21,031 bases of DNA from UBA5794 sp964196275 (lineage in GTDB: Bacteria; Actinomycetota; Acidimicrobiia; Spongiisociales; UBA5794). The stretch is taken from assembly GCA_964196275.1 (NCBI GenBank), contig CAXMSN010000094.1:1-21031 (forward strand), in the 5' to 3' direction. Numbering within the stretch: position 1 is the first letter of the stretch; each line of letters begins with the position of its first letter. The translations under genes were made by a program, and so were the position numbers. Positions 6,881 to 14,989 of this stretch are shown in pieces. The notes below the pieces were generated by a model. That model made no database searches. It saw nothing but the letters and a program-made list of their open reading frames with translations, and was not told where the DNA came from.

Positions 6881-8394
6881 GATGCCTCCTCCGTTTGTGC
6901 ACTCCCCAGCATCGCCAGGCCTATGTCTGTGGTTGATGCTGAACCGTCAAACTCGGCGACGATCCTTCCCTCGAACATCACGAGGATGCGATCGGATAGC
7001 GCCGTGATCTCATCGAGCTCAGAGGACACGATGAGCACCGCTGCACCCTGATCGCGCTCTTCAACGATGCGGGCGTGGATGTACTCGATCGAGCCGACAT
7101 CGATACCCCGCGTCGGCTGTGACGCGATCACCAGCCTGACGTCACGGTCGAACTCTCTCGCGACGATGACCTTCTGCTGGTTTCCGCCGGACAGGGTCGA
7201 GACATTGACTTCGGTCGATGGCGTCCGTACGTCGTACTGCTCGACAAGTCTCTCTGCCCTCTCGCGGGCAGCGTCCCAGTCCATCCGAATTCCTTGGGAG
7301 ATCGGCGGCTGGTGATAGGAGTCGAGCACGATGTTCTCGGTCACCGTGAACGCAAGCACGAGACCGCTCTTCTGGCGGTCCTCAGGGACGTGTGCAACGC
7401 CACCGTTGTAGATAGCTCTCGGCGAGTCGGTTGTGACGTCCTCGCCTTCCAGGGCGACAACACCGGCCTGGGACGGCAGAAGGCCGGTCAATGACTCGAC
7501 GAGTTCCGTCTGACCGTTTCCCTGGACACCGGCGATGCCGACGATCTCGCCCGAACGCACCTCCAATGACACGTTGTCGACAGCCAACTTTCCGCGCTCA
7601 TCGAGGACCGACAGTTCGGTTACGGACAGAACCACCTCCTTCGGACGGGATTCGGCCCTGTCGACAACGAGATCTACCGGCCTTCCGACCATCAACTCTG
7701 CAAGCTTCTCCTCGTTGACGTCCGACGGTTTCACCTCGGCGACGGTCTTTCCGCGACGCATGATCACGATCCGATCGGCGATCTCAAGGGCTTCGCCAAG
7801 CTTGTGGCTGATGAAGATGACGCCCTTGCCGTCTGCCCTCAGCCCGTTGACGATGTCGAAGAAGCCTTCGACCTCCGAGGGCGTGAGAACGGACGTTGGC
7901 TCGTCGAATACGAGGAAGCGGGCCTCATGGGCGAGAGCCTTGATGATCTCGACCCGCTGCTGGAACCCAACAGGAAGGTCCTCGATGTAGGCATCGGGAT
8001 CAACGTCAAGGCCGTATCGACCTGAGATGTCCTTGACGGACTTACGGGTTTTGGCCCTGTCGAGCCATCCAGCCCGCTTGGTCGGTTCATAGCCAAGGAC
8101 CACGTTCTCGGCGACGGTGAATACCGGCACAAGCATGAAATGCTGGTGGACCATGCCGATACCGGCATCGATCGCATCTCCGGGCGAGTGGAATTCAGCC
8201 GGCTCGCCATCGACCCATATCTCGCCTGAGGTCGGGGTGTACAGGCCATACAGGATGTTCATGAGAGTGGACTTCCCTGCCCCGTTCTCACCGAGCAGCG
8301 CCACGGTCTCACCCTCTGAGATAGAAAGGTTCACATCGTCATTTGCGAGGACGCCAGGGAACTGCTTGGTGATGCCACGCAGTTCAAGTGTCAT
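6877..8394 (-). CDS. Nucleoside ABC transporter ATP-binding protein, NupO type (two ATPase domains)
   Basis: The 505-residue protein contains two fused nucleotide-binding domains and powers import. Domain 1 has Walker A GENGAGKST (35-43), the family's modified signature LPVGFQQRVEI, and Walker B ending DEPTSVLTP. Domain 2 has the normally degenerate Walker A (GVQGNGQTEL), a canonical LSGGNQQK signature, and ASQPTRGIDVG in place of a full Walker B. This asymmetry is typical of the YufO/RbsA-like families. The start ATG is preceded by GGAGG with a five-base gap. It follows the lipoprotein gene after 127 bp that hold a strong hairpin. Confidence 0.94.
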   Translation of the reverse strand: MTLELRGITKQFPGVLANDDVNLSISEGETVALLGENGAGKSTLMNILYGLYTPTSGEIWVDGEPAEFHSPGDAIDAGIGMVHQHFMLVPVFTVAENVVLGYEPTKRAGWLDRAKTRKSVKDISGRYGLDVDPDAYIEDLPVGFQQRVEIIKALAHEARFLVFDEPTSVLTPSEVEGFFDIVNGLRADGKGVIFISHKLGEALEIADRIVIMRRGKTVAEVKPSDVNEEKLAELMVGRPVDLVVDRAESRPKEVVLSVTELSVLDERGKLAVDNVSLEVRSGEIVGIAGVQGNGQTELVESLTGLLPSQAGVVALEGEDVTTDSPRAIYNGGVAHVPEDRQKSGLVLAFTVTENIVLDSYHQPPISQGIRMDWDAARERAERLVEQYDVRTPSTEVNVSTLSGGNQQKVIVAREFDRDVRLVIASQPTRGIDVGSIEYIHARIVEERDQGAAVLIVSSELDEITALSDRILVMFEGRIVAEFDGSASTTDIGLAMLGSAQTEEAS

Positions 8395-8461
8395 GTTCGC
8401 CTCCAGCGACCGTGCGGAGCCACCTTAGATGTTTGCCGGTTCCCGTGCGTCACCCAACGCG

Positions 8462-8493
8462 AGGAAGGCCCCCACCGAGGTGGGAGCCTTCCT
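8462..8493. terminator. Intergenic hairpin between lipoprotein and ATPase genes
   Basis: AGGAAGGC (8462-8469) pairs with GCCTTCCT (8486-8493). After one C-A mismatch, CCCACC pairs with GGTGGG, closing a very small loop. The stem is long and GC-rich but is not followed by a T run on either strand. In ABC operons a stem-loop after the binding-protein gene commonly stabilises its mRNA or partly stops transcription, giving more binding protein than membrane subunits. That role is likely here. Confidence 0.7.
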
Positions 8494-8521
8494 ACGTGGT
8501 CTCTTCAGACCGGTCTATCGA

Positions 8522-9610
8522 CTAACCGACTGGGTACTGATCCCAGGTAACGACACCGTTCTTGATGTCATCGAGCAGTTGAAGAACCTCAGCCTTGAGC
8601 TCTGCACTGACAACACTGTCGAAGTCGTGGAACGGAGCGAGGCCAACACCGCTGTTGGACAGATCGCCAACGAAGGAACCAGCGGTCCACGTCGTATCGA
8701 GCTGATCCTGCACTGCAAGCGTCACGAATGGTGCGATCGCCTTGAGCACGGATGTGATCCAGACAGGCTTGTACTGCGACGGAGCCGCTTCGTATGCATC
8801 GGCGTCAACACCGACCATCGCAAGTCCCTGACCTTCATTGATCAAGTCACCTGCAGGCAGGTTGATGGCGCCACCGACAGGAAGGATGATGTCACATCCC
8901 TCTTGGAAGAGGCCCTCAGCTGTCGTACGTGCAAGGTTCATATCCGTGAAGTCGCCTGTGAACGCGCCATCAGCCAACTCGGTATCCCAACCCAGCACCG
9001 AAACGTTCGTTCCCTTGATGTCGTTGTAGTGGGCAGCACCCCGGGCGAAGCCGTCCATGAAGATGGACACGGTCGGGAATGGCCCGCCACCGTATGTACA
9101 CACGATGCCGGTCTCGCTCACACCAGCGGCGAGATAGCCAGCAGCAAACGCTGCTTGGTCCGTCTGGTACACGAGTTCGCGCACGTTCGGGAGGTTCAGC
9201 AGGTTGAAGTCAGCGTCTGTGAGCTGGTTGTCGATCATCGTCCAGGTGATCTCAGGATGGGCAGCGGCATTGATGCCGGTTACCTCACCGAGAGCGAACC
9301 CGACGGTGACGATGTGCTCACAGCCCCTCTCTAGGAACTGATCAAGGTTCGGCTGCCAATCAGACGCGTCGTTCGACTCAAGGAAGAACGAATCCTCCTG
9401 GGCGTATCCGGCATCCACTGCGTCCTCGACACCCTGCCACGCGCTTGCGTTGAAGCTACGGTCGTCGACGCCAGCGAGGTCTGTCAACAGACAGGTCAAG
9501 ATCTTGGGATCATCGGCTGGGTCTGTGTCGCTGCTACAAGCAGTAGCGACGACTGCGAGAGCGAGGAACAGTACGAGAACTGAACTCCGCTTCTTGAATC
9601 GTGAGCGCAT
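8522..9610 (-). CDS. BMP-family nucleoside-binding lipoprotein
   Basis: This is the extracytoplasmic receptor of the importer, 362 residues. The ATG at 9610 has AAGGG seven bases upstream and starts directly with a signal peptide (MRSRFKKRSS, then a hydrophobic helix). The lipobox is VATAC with Cys 25; longer upstream starts would bury this signal. The mature part shows BMP/PnrA-like features: DDRSFNASAWQGV near the N-terminus, VTVGFALGE, GYLAAG and VVGVDAD-like strands. Relatives (TmpC, PnrA, NupN) bind purine nucleosides. It is the first gene of the operon, with a promoter candidate and operator-like repeats upstream. The exact ligand cannot be read from sequence. Confidence 0.93.
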   Translation of the reverse strand: MRSRFKKRSSVLVLFLALAVVATACSSDTDPADDPKILTCLLTDLAGVDDRSFNASAWQGVEDAVDAGYAQEDSFFLESNDASDWQPNLDQFLERGCEHIVTVGFALGEVTGINAAAHPEITWTMIDNQLTDADFNLLNLPNVRELVYQTDQAAFAAGYLAAGVSETGIVCTYGGGPFPTVSIFMDGFARGAAHYNDIKGTNVSVLGWDTELADGAFTGDFTDMNLARTTAEGLFQEGCDIILPVGGAINLPAGDLINEGQGLAMVGVDADAYEAAPSQYKPVWITSVLKAIAPFVTLAVQDQLDTTWTAGSFVGDLSNSGVGLAPFHDFDSVVSAELKAEVLQLLDDIKNGVVTWDQYPVG

Positions 9611-9686
9611 TGCGCACCCTTTCGTTCGTTGAATGAGATTTGCTGCCCTCCCACGTGAGTCCAGCGACTCATGGGGAGCAGAGGCA

Positions 9687-9692
9687 AGTGTA
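9687..9692 (-). promoter_or_regulatory. Candidate -10 box of the nucleoside transporter operon
   Basis: On the minus strand TACACT lies about 77 bases upstream of the lipoprotein ATG. It fits the TAnnnT pattern. The hexamer 17 bp further upstream (TGGTGT) is a poor -35. Transcription from here would leave a leader of about 70 bases. Confidence 0.35.
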
Positions 9693-9732
9693 CTCAATCC
9701 TTGTCTCGTACACCACTGGGAACGCAGTCAAG

Positions 9733-9754
9733 TTGCACTGCAATCGGAGTGCAA
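9733..9754. promoter_or_regulatory. Triple TTGCA half-site cluster (operator candidate)
   Basis: TTGCACTGCAA (9733-9743) is a palindrome around one central base, and a further TGCAA follows at 9750-9754. Equivalently, TTGCACT (9733-9739) and AGTGCAA (9748-9754) form a 7-bp inverted repeat. The cluster lies between the clpC stop and the transporter promoter candidate. It may bind a repressor of the transporter or, as RNA, act as a weak end for clpC transcripts. Confidence 0.4.
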
Positions 9755-9773
9755 ATTCAGACGGTTGCGAGAC

Positions 9774-12278
9774 TCACTCCGAGTTTTCGGCGAGTTCCAC
9801 GGGTGGCTTGTCAGGCGTCTCGATGGCTTCGAATTCGAGTGCGGTTTCATCGTCAGCACTGACCGTCACAAGGATCGTGCTGCCAGCAGCGAATTCCTGG
9901 AAGAGAACCTTCTCGGACAGAGGATCCTCAAGAAGCGTCTGGATAGCCCTGCGCAGCGGTCTCGCACCGAGTTGCGGGTCGTAGCCCTTCGTCGCAAGGA
10001 GTTCCTTGGCGTCATCGGTGAGCACCAAGTCAAGCGCCCTGGACTCGAGCTGCTCACGAACCCGCACGAGGAGCAGGTCGACAATGGCCTTCACCTCTTC
10101 AAGCTTCAGTTCGTGGAACACGATCGTCTCGTCGATGCGGTTGAGGAACTCAGGGCGGAACTGCGTCTTGAGGGCGTTCATGACCTTCTCGCGCATCTTG
10201 TCGTAATCAGCGTCATCGTCGGCCATCGCAAAGCCGATCGCTTTCTTGCGGAGCTCAGCAGTACCGAGGTTCGACGTCATGATGATCACGGTGTTCTTGA
10301 AATCGACAGTCCGACCCTGGGAATCCGTGAGCCTGCCGTCTTCGAGGATCTGCAGCAAGATGTTGAAGACATCGGGATGCGCCTTCTCGATCTCGTCGAA
10401 CAGAACGACGGAGAAGGGCTTCCGCCTGACAGCTTCGGTCAGCTGACCACCCTCGTCGTAGCCGACATATCCGGGAGGTGAGCCGACGAGCCTGCTCACG
10501 GCGTGCTTCTCCATGTACTCCGACATATCGATCTGGATGAGTGCAGATTCGTCGCCGAACAGGAACGCAGCGAGTGTCTTCGCCGTCTCGGTCTTGCCTA
10601 CTCCGGAAGGTCCGAGGAAGATGAACGAGCCAGATGGGCGCTTCGGGTCCTTGAGACCGGCGCGCGTCCTGCGGATGGCCTTCGATACGGCGGTGATGCC
10701 GTCCTCCTGGCCAACGATCCGCTTGTGAAGTTCGGCCTCCATGTTGAGAAGCTTCTCTGTCTCCTCTTCGGTGAGGCGATGGACGGGGATGCCGGTCCAT
10801 TGTGCGAGAACCTGGGCGATCTCTTCGTCATCGATGATCGCTGTCACAATGCCGCCGTCCTCGGCTGCGTTCTTTTCGGCATCCTGCCGTTCATCGACCA
10901 ACTCACGCTCGCGGTCGCGCAATTGTGCAGCACGCTCGTACTGCTGTGCGGAAACCGCTTCACGCTTGTCCTTGCGCGTTCGACCGATCTTCTCATCGAT
11001 CTCCTTCACATCATCAGGAAGGTTCGAGCGGCGCAGCCGCATGCGCGATCCAGCCTCGTCGATGAGGTCGATCGCCTTGTCAGGCAGGAACCGGTCTGCG
11101 ATGTACCGATCGGCAAGGTTCGCGGCGTTCACCAGTGCCTGCTCGGTGTACTCGACCTTGTGATGCTCTTCATACGCATCCTTGAGCCCGTCGAGGATCT
11201 TGATCGTGTCTGCGACCGTCGGTTCCTCAACCGTGATCGGTTGGAACCGCCGCTCGAGGGCTGAGTCCTTCTCGAGGTACTTGCGATACTCCTCAAGTGT
11301 GGTTGCACCGATGGTCTGGAGTTCGCCGCGTGCAAGCATCGGCTTGAGGATGCTTGCCGCATCGATGGCGCCTTCTGCAGCGCCCGCACCGACAAGTGTG
11401 TGGATCTCGTCGATGAAGAGGATGATGTCGCCCCGGGTGCGGATCTCTTTGAGGACCTTCTTCAGGCGTTCTTCGAAGTCACCGCGGTAGCGAGAACCGG
11501 CTACGAGCGCTCCGAGGTCGAGCGTGTAGATGTGCTTGTTTTCGATCGTGTCAGGGACCGTGCCATCGACGATCTGGCGGGCAAGGCCTTCCACGATCGC
11601 TGTCTTGCCAACACCAGGCTCACCGATGAGTACTGGATTGTTCTTCGTGCGGCGGGACAGCACCTGCATGACACGCTGGATCTCTTCCGACCTGCCGATC
11701 ACAGGATCGAGGTCCTTTTCACGGGCAAGTTGTGTCAGGTTTCGACCGAACTGATCGAGCACAGTGGAGCCGGAGGAGGAACCTTCGCCGCGGGAGCCGG
11801 ATGATCCCGCGCCACCGCCCGAACCCTGTCCTTCTTCACCTTGGACGCCGGACAACAGTTGGATCACCGTCTGGCGAACCTTCGTCAGCTCGGCGCCGAG
11901 CTTGACGAGCACCTGTGCCGCGACGCCCTCGCCCTCTCTGATGAGGCCGAGGAGGATGTGCTCGGTGCCGATGTAGTTGTGACCGAGTTGCAGCGCTTCA
12001 CGGAGCGAGAGTTCGAGAACCTTCTTCGCCCTGGGAGTGAACGGGATGTGCCCTGACGGAGCCTGTGAACCCTGGCCGATGATCTCGACGACCTGGTTGC
12101 GTACCGATTCGAGGCTGATGTCAAGGCCTTCGATCGCACGGGCAGCAACGCCTTCGCCTTCATGGATGAGGCCGAGGAGGATGTGCTCGGTGCCGATGTA
12201 ATTGTGGTTGAGAAGCCGCGCTTCTTCCTGAGCGAGGACTACAACTCTGCGAGCTCGATCTGTGAACCGCTCGAACAC
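9774..12278 (-). CDS. clpC: ClpC, AAA+ unfoldase of the Clp protease
   Basis: ClpC unfolds substrates and feeds them to ClpP. The 834-residue protein is full length. Two Clp-N repeats (1-145) each carry NYIGTEHILLGLI. A Gly/Ser linker (147-172) leads to the first AAA+ domain, with Walker A GEPGVGKT (219-226) and Walker B ILFIDE (286-291). The ClpC-specific UVR segment lies at about 426-470, and the second AAA+ domain has Walker A GPSGVGKT (556-563). The GTG start at 12278 gives MFERFTDRARR, the standard N-terminus, with GAGGGG upstream. It is monocistronic as far as visible, with its own TATACT promoter box, and is divergent from the prenyl synthase gene. In mycobacteria clpC1 lies near lysS, as here. 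Confidence 0.98.
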   Translation of the reverse strand: MFERFTDRARRVVVLAQEEARLLNHNYIGTEHILLGLIHEGEGVAARAIEGLDISLESVRNQVVEIIGQGSQAPSGHIPFTPRAKKVLELSLREALQLGHNYIGTEHILLGLIREGEGVAAQVLVKLGAELTKVRQTVIQLLSGVQGEEGQGSGGGAGSSGSRGEGSSSGSTVLDQFGRNLTQLAREKDLDPVIGRSEEIQRVMQVLSRRTKNNPVLIGEPGVGKTAIVEGLARQIVDGTVPDTIENKHIYTLDLGALVAGSRYRGDFEERLKKVLKEIRTRGDIILFIDEIHTLVGAGAAEGAIDAASILKPMLARGELQTIGATTLEEYRKYLEKDSALERRFQPITVEEPTVADTIKILDGLKDAYEEHHKVEYTEQALVNAANLADRYIADRFLPDKAIDLIDEAGSRMRLRRSNLPDDVKEIDEKIGRTRKDKREAVSAQQYERAAQLRDRERELVDERQDAEKNAAEDGGIVTAIIDDEEIAQVLAQWTGIPVHRLTEEETEKLLNMEAELHKRIVGQEDGITAVSKAIRRTRAGLKDPKRPSGSFIFLGPSGVGKTETAKTLAAFLFGDESALIQIDMSEYMEKHAVSRLVGSPPGYVGYDEGGQLTEAVRRKPFSVVLFDEIEKAHPDVFNILLQILEDGRLTDSQGRTVDFKNTVIIMTSNLGTAELRKKAIGFAMADDDADYDKMREKVMNALKTQFRPEFLNRIDETIVFHELKLEEVKAIVDLLLVRVREQLESRALDLVLTDDAKELLATKGYDPQLGARPLRRAIQTLLEDPLSEKVLFQEFAAGSTILVTVSADDETALEFEAIETPDKPPVELAENSE

Positions 12279-12332
12279 TGAACTTCACCCCTCATACATC
12301 CATAGCGCCCCGTTAGCCGGTGCGCTGAGCCG

Positions 12333-12338
12333 AGTATA
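12333..12338 (-). promoter_or_regulatory. clpC -10 box (TATACT)
   Basis: On the minus strand TATACT matches the sigma-70-type -10 consensus at five of six bases and lies 54 bases upstream of the clpC GTG. The 17-bp-upstream hexamer CCGTTG is only a weak -35, which would fit an activator-dependent promoter. Confidence 0.55.
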
Positions 12339-12363
12339 GGAAGCCGACCCGGTTACAACGGGG

Positions 12364-12395
12364 AGCGATTCGCCGGTTCGAAGGACCGAATCGCT
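12364..12395. promoter_or_regulatory. 9-bp inverted repeat between clpC and the prenyl synthase gene
   Basis: AGCGATTCG (12364-12372) and CGAATCGCT (12387-12395) are exact inverted copies separated by 14 bases. The repeat sits just upstream of the -35 position of the clpC promoter candidate, a usual place for an activator. The actinobacterial ClpC activator ClgR has a CGC-N5-GCG type site; this repeat does not match that spacing, so the binder is unknown. Confidence 0.45.
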
Positions 12396-12465
12396 GCTTC
12401 CTACCTTCTGTCTGCTTTGAAGAACCCCGGCGCTACCATCCACATTCCCTCTCCGGAGCCACGTT

Positions 12466-13461
12466 TTGGACCGCCCGATCTTCCAACAGCTTGTCCCGAT
12501 CCCCCGTGTGTGGGACCGCATGGCAGACGTAGAACGGAGACTGCTCGAGGTCACGGTCGCAGACACCGAGTTCCTCACGCAGATCGCACAGCACCTCCTC
12601 ACCGCTGGCGGGAAACGGTATCGCCCCCTGCTGGCACAGGTTGCTGCCGAACTCGGAGCGAGCAACGGAGGCGATCCCGTTGAGGCGGGCGTATCGGTCG
12701 AACTCGTCCATTTGGGCTCGCTCTATCACGACGACGTCATCGACGAAGCCGAAACACGACGCGGCAAAGCCAGCGTGAACTCGAACTGGACGAACACGGT
12801 CGCGATCCTCGCTGGCGACTTCCTGCTTGCGAAGGCATCAGAGATCGCAGCGCCCCTCGGCGAGGAAGCTGTAGCGCTCATCGCAAAGACGTATGCAACG
12901 CTCTGCGAGGGCCAGGTGCGGGAACTCATCCACGCCGACAGCCTCAGCCACGGTGCTGAGGGCTACTACAGCGTCATCGGGGGGAAGACGGCGTCGCTGA
13001 TCAGGACCTCGGCGCGTCTCGGGGCAATGACCGGTGGAGCAGATGCCGACACGGTCGACGCCATATCGGACTGGGCGTGGGAAATGGGCATGGTCTTCCA
13101 GATCACCGATGACGTCCTCGACCTCATCGCCAGCGACGGGTTCCTCGGCAAACCAGCAGGCTCGGACATCGGCGAAGGCACGTTCACCCTCCCCGTACTT
13201 CTCGCGGCGCAGGGGCCCGACGGCGACGAGATCGCATCGCTCCTCGGATCTGGCAGGCCGCACAGCCAGGAAGCGATCAAGCGGGTGATCGAACTGACAG
13301 TCGCTGGCGGATACATCGACACGGTTCTCGATGAAGCCGTCGAAAGGATCCGGATCGCCGAGAAGGCGAGCAGCGAGATCACAAACCGATCCTTGACGAC
13401 CGTCCTATCGAGCCTCGACCAGTACCTCCTGGACAGGGTCGAGTCAGCGCGCCGGAACTAG
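12466..13461 (+). CDS. Long-chain polyprenyl diphosphate synthase
   Basis: This trans-isoprenyl synthase joins isopentenyl diphosphate units to an allylic primer, most likely to make the side chain of menaquinone. The product has 331 residues. GGKRYRP is at 49-55, the first Asp-rich motif DDVID at 89-93 is followed by AETRRG, and the second, DDVLD at 215-219, is followed by GKPAGSDIGEG and TLP. Small residues ahead of the first motif favour a long product. The start is a TTG at 12466 with CGGAG about nine bases upstream; no ATG precedes the conserved region. The gene is divergent from clpC and 49 bp before the lipoprotein gene. The exact chain length cannot be told from sequence. Confidence 0.93.
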   Translation: MDRPIFQQLVPIPRVWDRMADVERRLLEVTVADTEFLTQIAQHLLTAGGKRYRPLLAQVAAELGASNGGDPVEAGVSVELVHLGSLYHDDVIDEAETRRGKASVNSNWTNTVAILAGDFLLAKASEIAAPLGEEAVALIAKTYATLCEGQVRELIHADSLSHGAEGYYSVIGGKTASLIRTSARLGAMTGGADADTVDAISDWAWEMGMVFQITDDVLDLIASDGFLGKPAGSDIGEGTFTLPVLLAAQGPDGDEIASLLGSGRPHSQEAIKRVIELTVAGGYIDTVLDEAVERIRIAEKASSEITNRSLTTVLSSLDQYLLDRVESARRN

Positions 13462-13510
13462 TGCCCAATCCAGCAACCGTTCCATTGTTGCTCCGGCCAC
13501 GGCGCCAGCT

Positions 13511-14905
13511 GTGACGCGCACCACCCACACGCTCATCGTCCTGGCGATCGCCCTCGTGGCGTCCGCATGCACACCTTCCGAGTCGACGGACACGACGACG
13601 ACCACGACCACCGAGCAGGCAACGACCACGACGTCGACTGAAGCGCCTGCAAACACCGTCACAACCACGACCACAACGTCTTCGGGTCCCACGACGACGC
13701 AGCCTCTCCTCACTCCGCCAACCACCAAGGACAAGGATGACGTTGCGTTGGATGCGTTCGTGCCCGTTGACGGGTTCACGATCGATACGGAGATACTGAC
13801 TGACGACACCGTCCTCTTCTCACTGTTCGACCCGTGGATTCCCGAACGGATCATCGATGGGCTCGGAGCCGCGGTATTCGAAGGGGATGACGGCCAAAGG
13901 GTGTCGGTCGTCTCGACGATCCCCGTCACCAGCTTGCGGGGCGATCCGAACCTCGCTGCGTTCTTCGCGGTCTCCGCCGGACGCGGAGAAACGGAGGAGT
14001 CCGTCGTCGACGGGATCACCACGATCGAGGCGCCCTCAGGAGGGACGTTCGAGATCTGGTCGGATGGAGACGGAGTGTTGATCGCGACGGCAGACAACCC
14101 TGCGGACGCGCACAGCTACATGGTGGCGAGAGCAGCGCTCTACACGCCGAACGCTGTGTGGGACTCGGGATCCTGCCTCTACCTCGCACCAACAGAACCG
14201 GCCGTGTTCGGCGTGTACCCGTACGCACCGTTCATGGACGATCTGGTCGTTCCGTGTAGCGGTCCCCACAACGCAGAGGTGCTCCATGCGGAATTCGAGG
14301 CGACATCGATTCCCGAATTCGACTCTGAGGCCGTCAACTACCAGCGGAACTACGACTGTGACCGCGAGTATCGCAACGCGTTCGACGCAAGCGTGCAGGA
14401 CCATCGTGCTTCCCTCATCACGTACATGCCGGACCAAGATGAGTGGGACCGCGGCGACCGATATCTCGCTTGTGTCGTCGTCGTGTATGACGAATCGGGC
14501 GAACCTGAACTGTTCGAGGGCGTGATGGCAGACCTGCCGAACCTCGAGGTTGTGATGACTCCGGGAGACTGCACGGACGGGTCGATCACGAACGTCGTCG
14601 ATTGCGGAACCGTGCACGAACAACAGTATGTGGGATCCGTGATGGCCGAAGGCGACGCCTACCCGGCACTCGGCGATGAATCGTTCGATGAATTATGTGA
14701 GATCTACCTGGAAGATCTCACAGCGAACAGCGATGCTGAGATACGGGTAACCGGACTCGGGCTGATGCCGTACTCGTTCGAGATCGGCGATCGGGAGATC
14801 CGCTGCTATGCGATCGCCATCGTGGACGGCTTCCTGCCTGCGAACGTCGTCGGGTCGTTCTACGGCAAGTGGTCAGTAATCGACGACAGCGCTACGTCAG
14901 CGTAA
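13511..14905 (+). CDS. Lipoprotein with Thr-rich linker and two septum-formation-like domains
   Basis: The 464-residue product begins at a GTG with a signal peptide (MTRTTHTLIVLAIALV) and lipobox ASAC, Cys 20. A threonine-rich linker follows to about residue 72, then a roughly 130-residue region of unassigned fold. From about 216 there are two copies of a Cys-containing module like Pfam Septum_form. Copy one has GSCLYL, VPCSGPHNAEV, CDREY and YLACVVV. Copy two has GDCTDGS, VDCGTVHEQQYVGSV, LCEIY and IRCYAIAI. The Cys-plus-His pattern (C-x-x-PH/VH-x-x-E/Q-x-V) is repeated, suggesting paired disulfides outside the cell. No ribosome-binding site is clear; it may be co-transcribed with the prenyl synthase. 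A role at the envelope or septum is inference. Confidence 0.75.
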   Translation: MTRTTHTLIVLAIALVASACTPSESTDTTTTTTTEQATTTTSTEAPANTVTTTTTTSSGPTTTQPLLTPPTTKDKDDVALDAFVPVDGFTIDTEILTDDTVLFSLFDPWIPERIIDGLGAAVFEGDDGQRVSVVSTIPVTSLRGDPNLAAFFAVSAGRGETEESVVDGITTIEAPSGGTFEIWSDGDGVLIATADNPADAHSYMVARAALYTPNAVWDSGSCLYLAPTEPAVFGVYPYAPFMDDLVVPCSGPHNAEVLHAEFEATSIPEFDSEAVNYQRNYDCDREYRNAFDASVQDHRASLITYMPDQDEWDRGDRYLACVVVVYDESGEPELFEGVMADLPNLEVVMTPGDCTDGSITNVVDCGTVHEQQYVGSVMAEGDAYPALGDESFDELCEIYLEDLTANSDAEIRVTGLGLMPYSFEIGDREIRCYAIAIVDGFLPANVVGSFYGKWSVIDDSATSA

Positions 14906-14921
14906 GCCGGCTCTCTGAGTC

Positions 14922-14935
14922 GTACTACGTACTAC
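14922..14935. repeat. Short direct repeat in convergent intergenic gap
   Basis: GTACTAC occurs twice in tandem (14922-14928, 14929-14935) in the 84-bp gap between the convergent lipoprotein and lysS genes. No convincing terminator hairpin with a T run was found in this gap. Confidence 0.4.
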
Positions 14936-14989
14936 TTCTGAGGCTTCACGCGACACCGCTCATTCCAAAGTACCCCTGAACGCGGGCCG

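Noticed and set aside
8429..9334. A 301-codon plus-strand frame
   Set aside because: It is antisense to the BMP lipoprotein gene and shows no domain or start signal.
9611..9697. A longer N-terminus for the BMP lipoprotein
   Set aside because: It would place 29 polar residues before the signal peptide. The ATG at 9610 has a ribosome-binding site and begins the signal directly.
12364..12395. ClgR, HAIR or CIRCE operator
   Set aside because: The arms and spacing do not fit CGC-N5-GCG, CTTGAGT-N7-ACTCAAG or TTAGCACTC-N9-GAGTGCTAA. It is kept only as an unassigned inverted repeat.
13474..13494. Terminator after the prenyl synthase gene
   Set aside because: Only a 6-bp AGCAAC/GTTGCT pair with a 9-base loop and no T run was seen; too weak to call.
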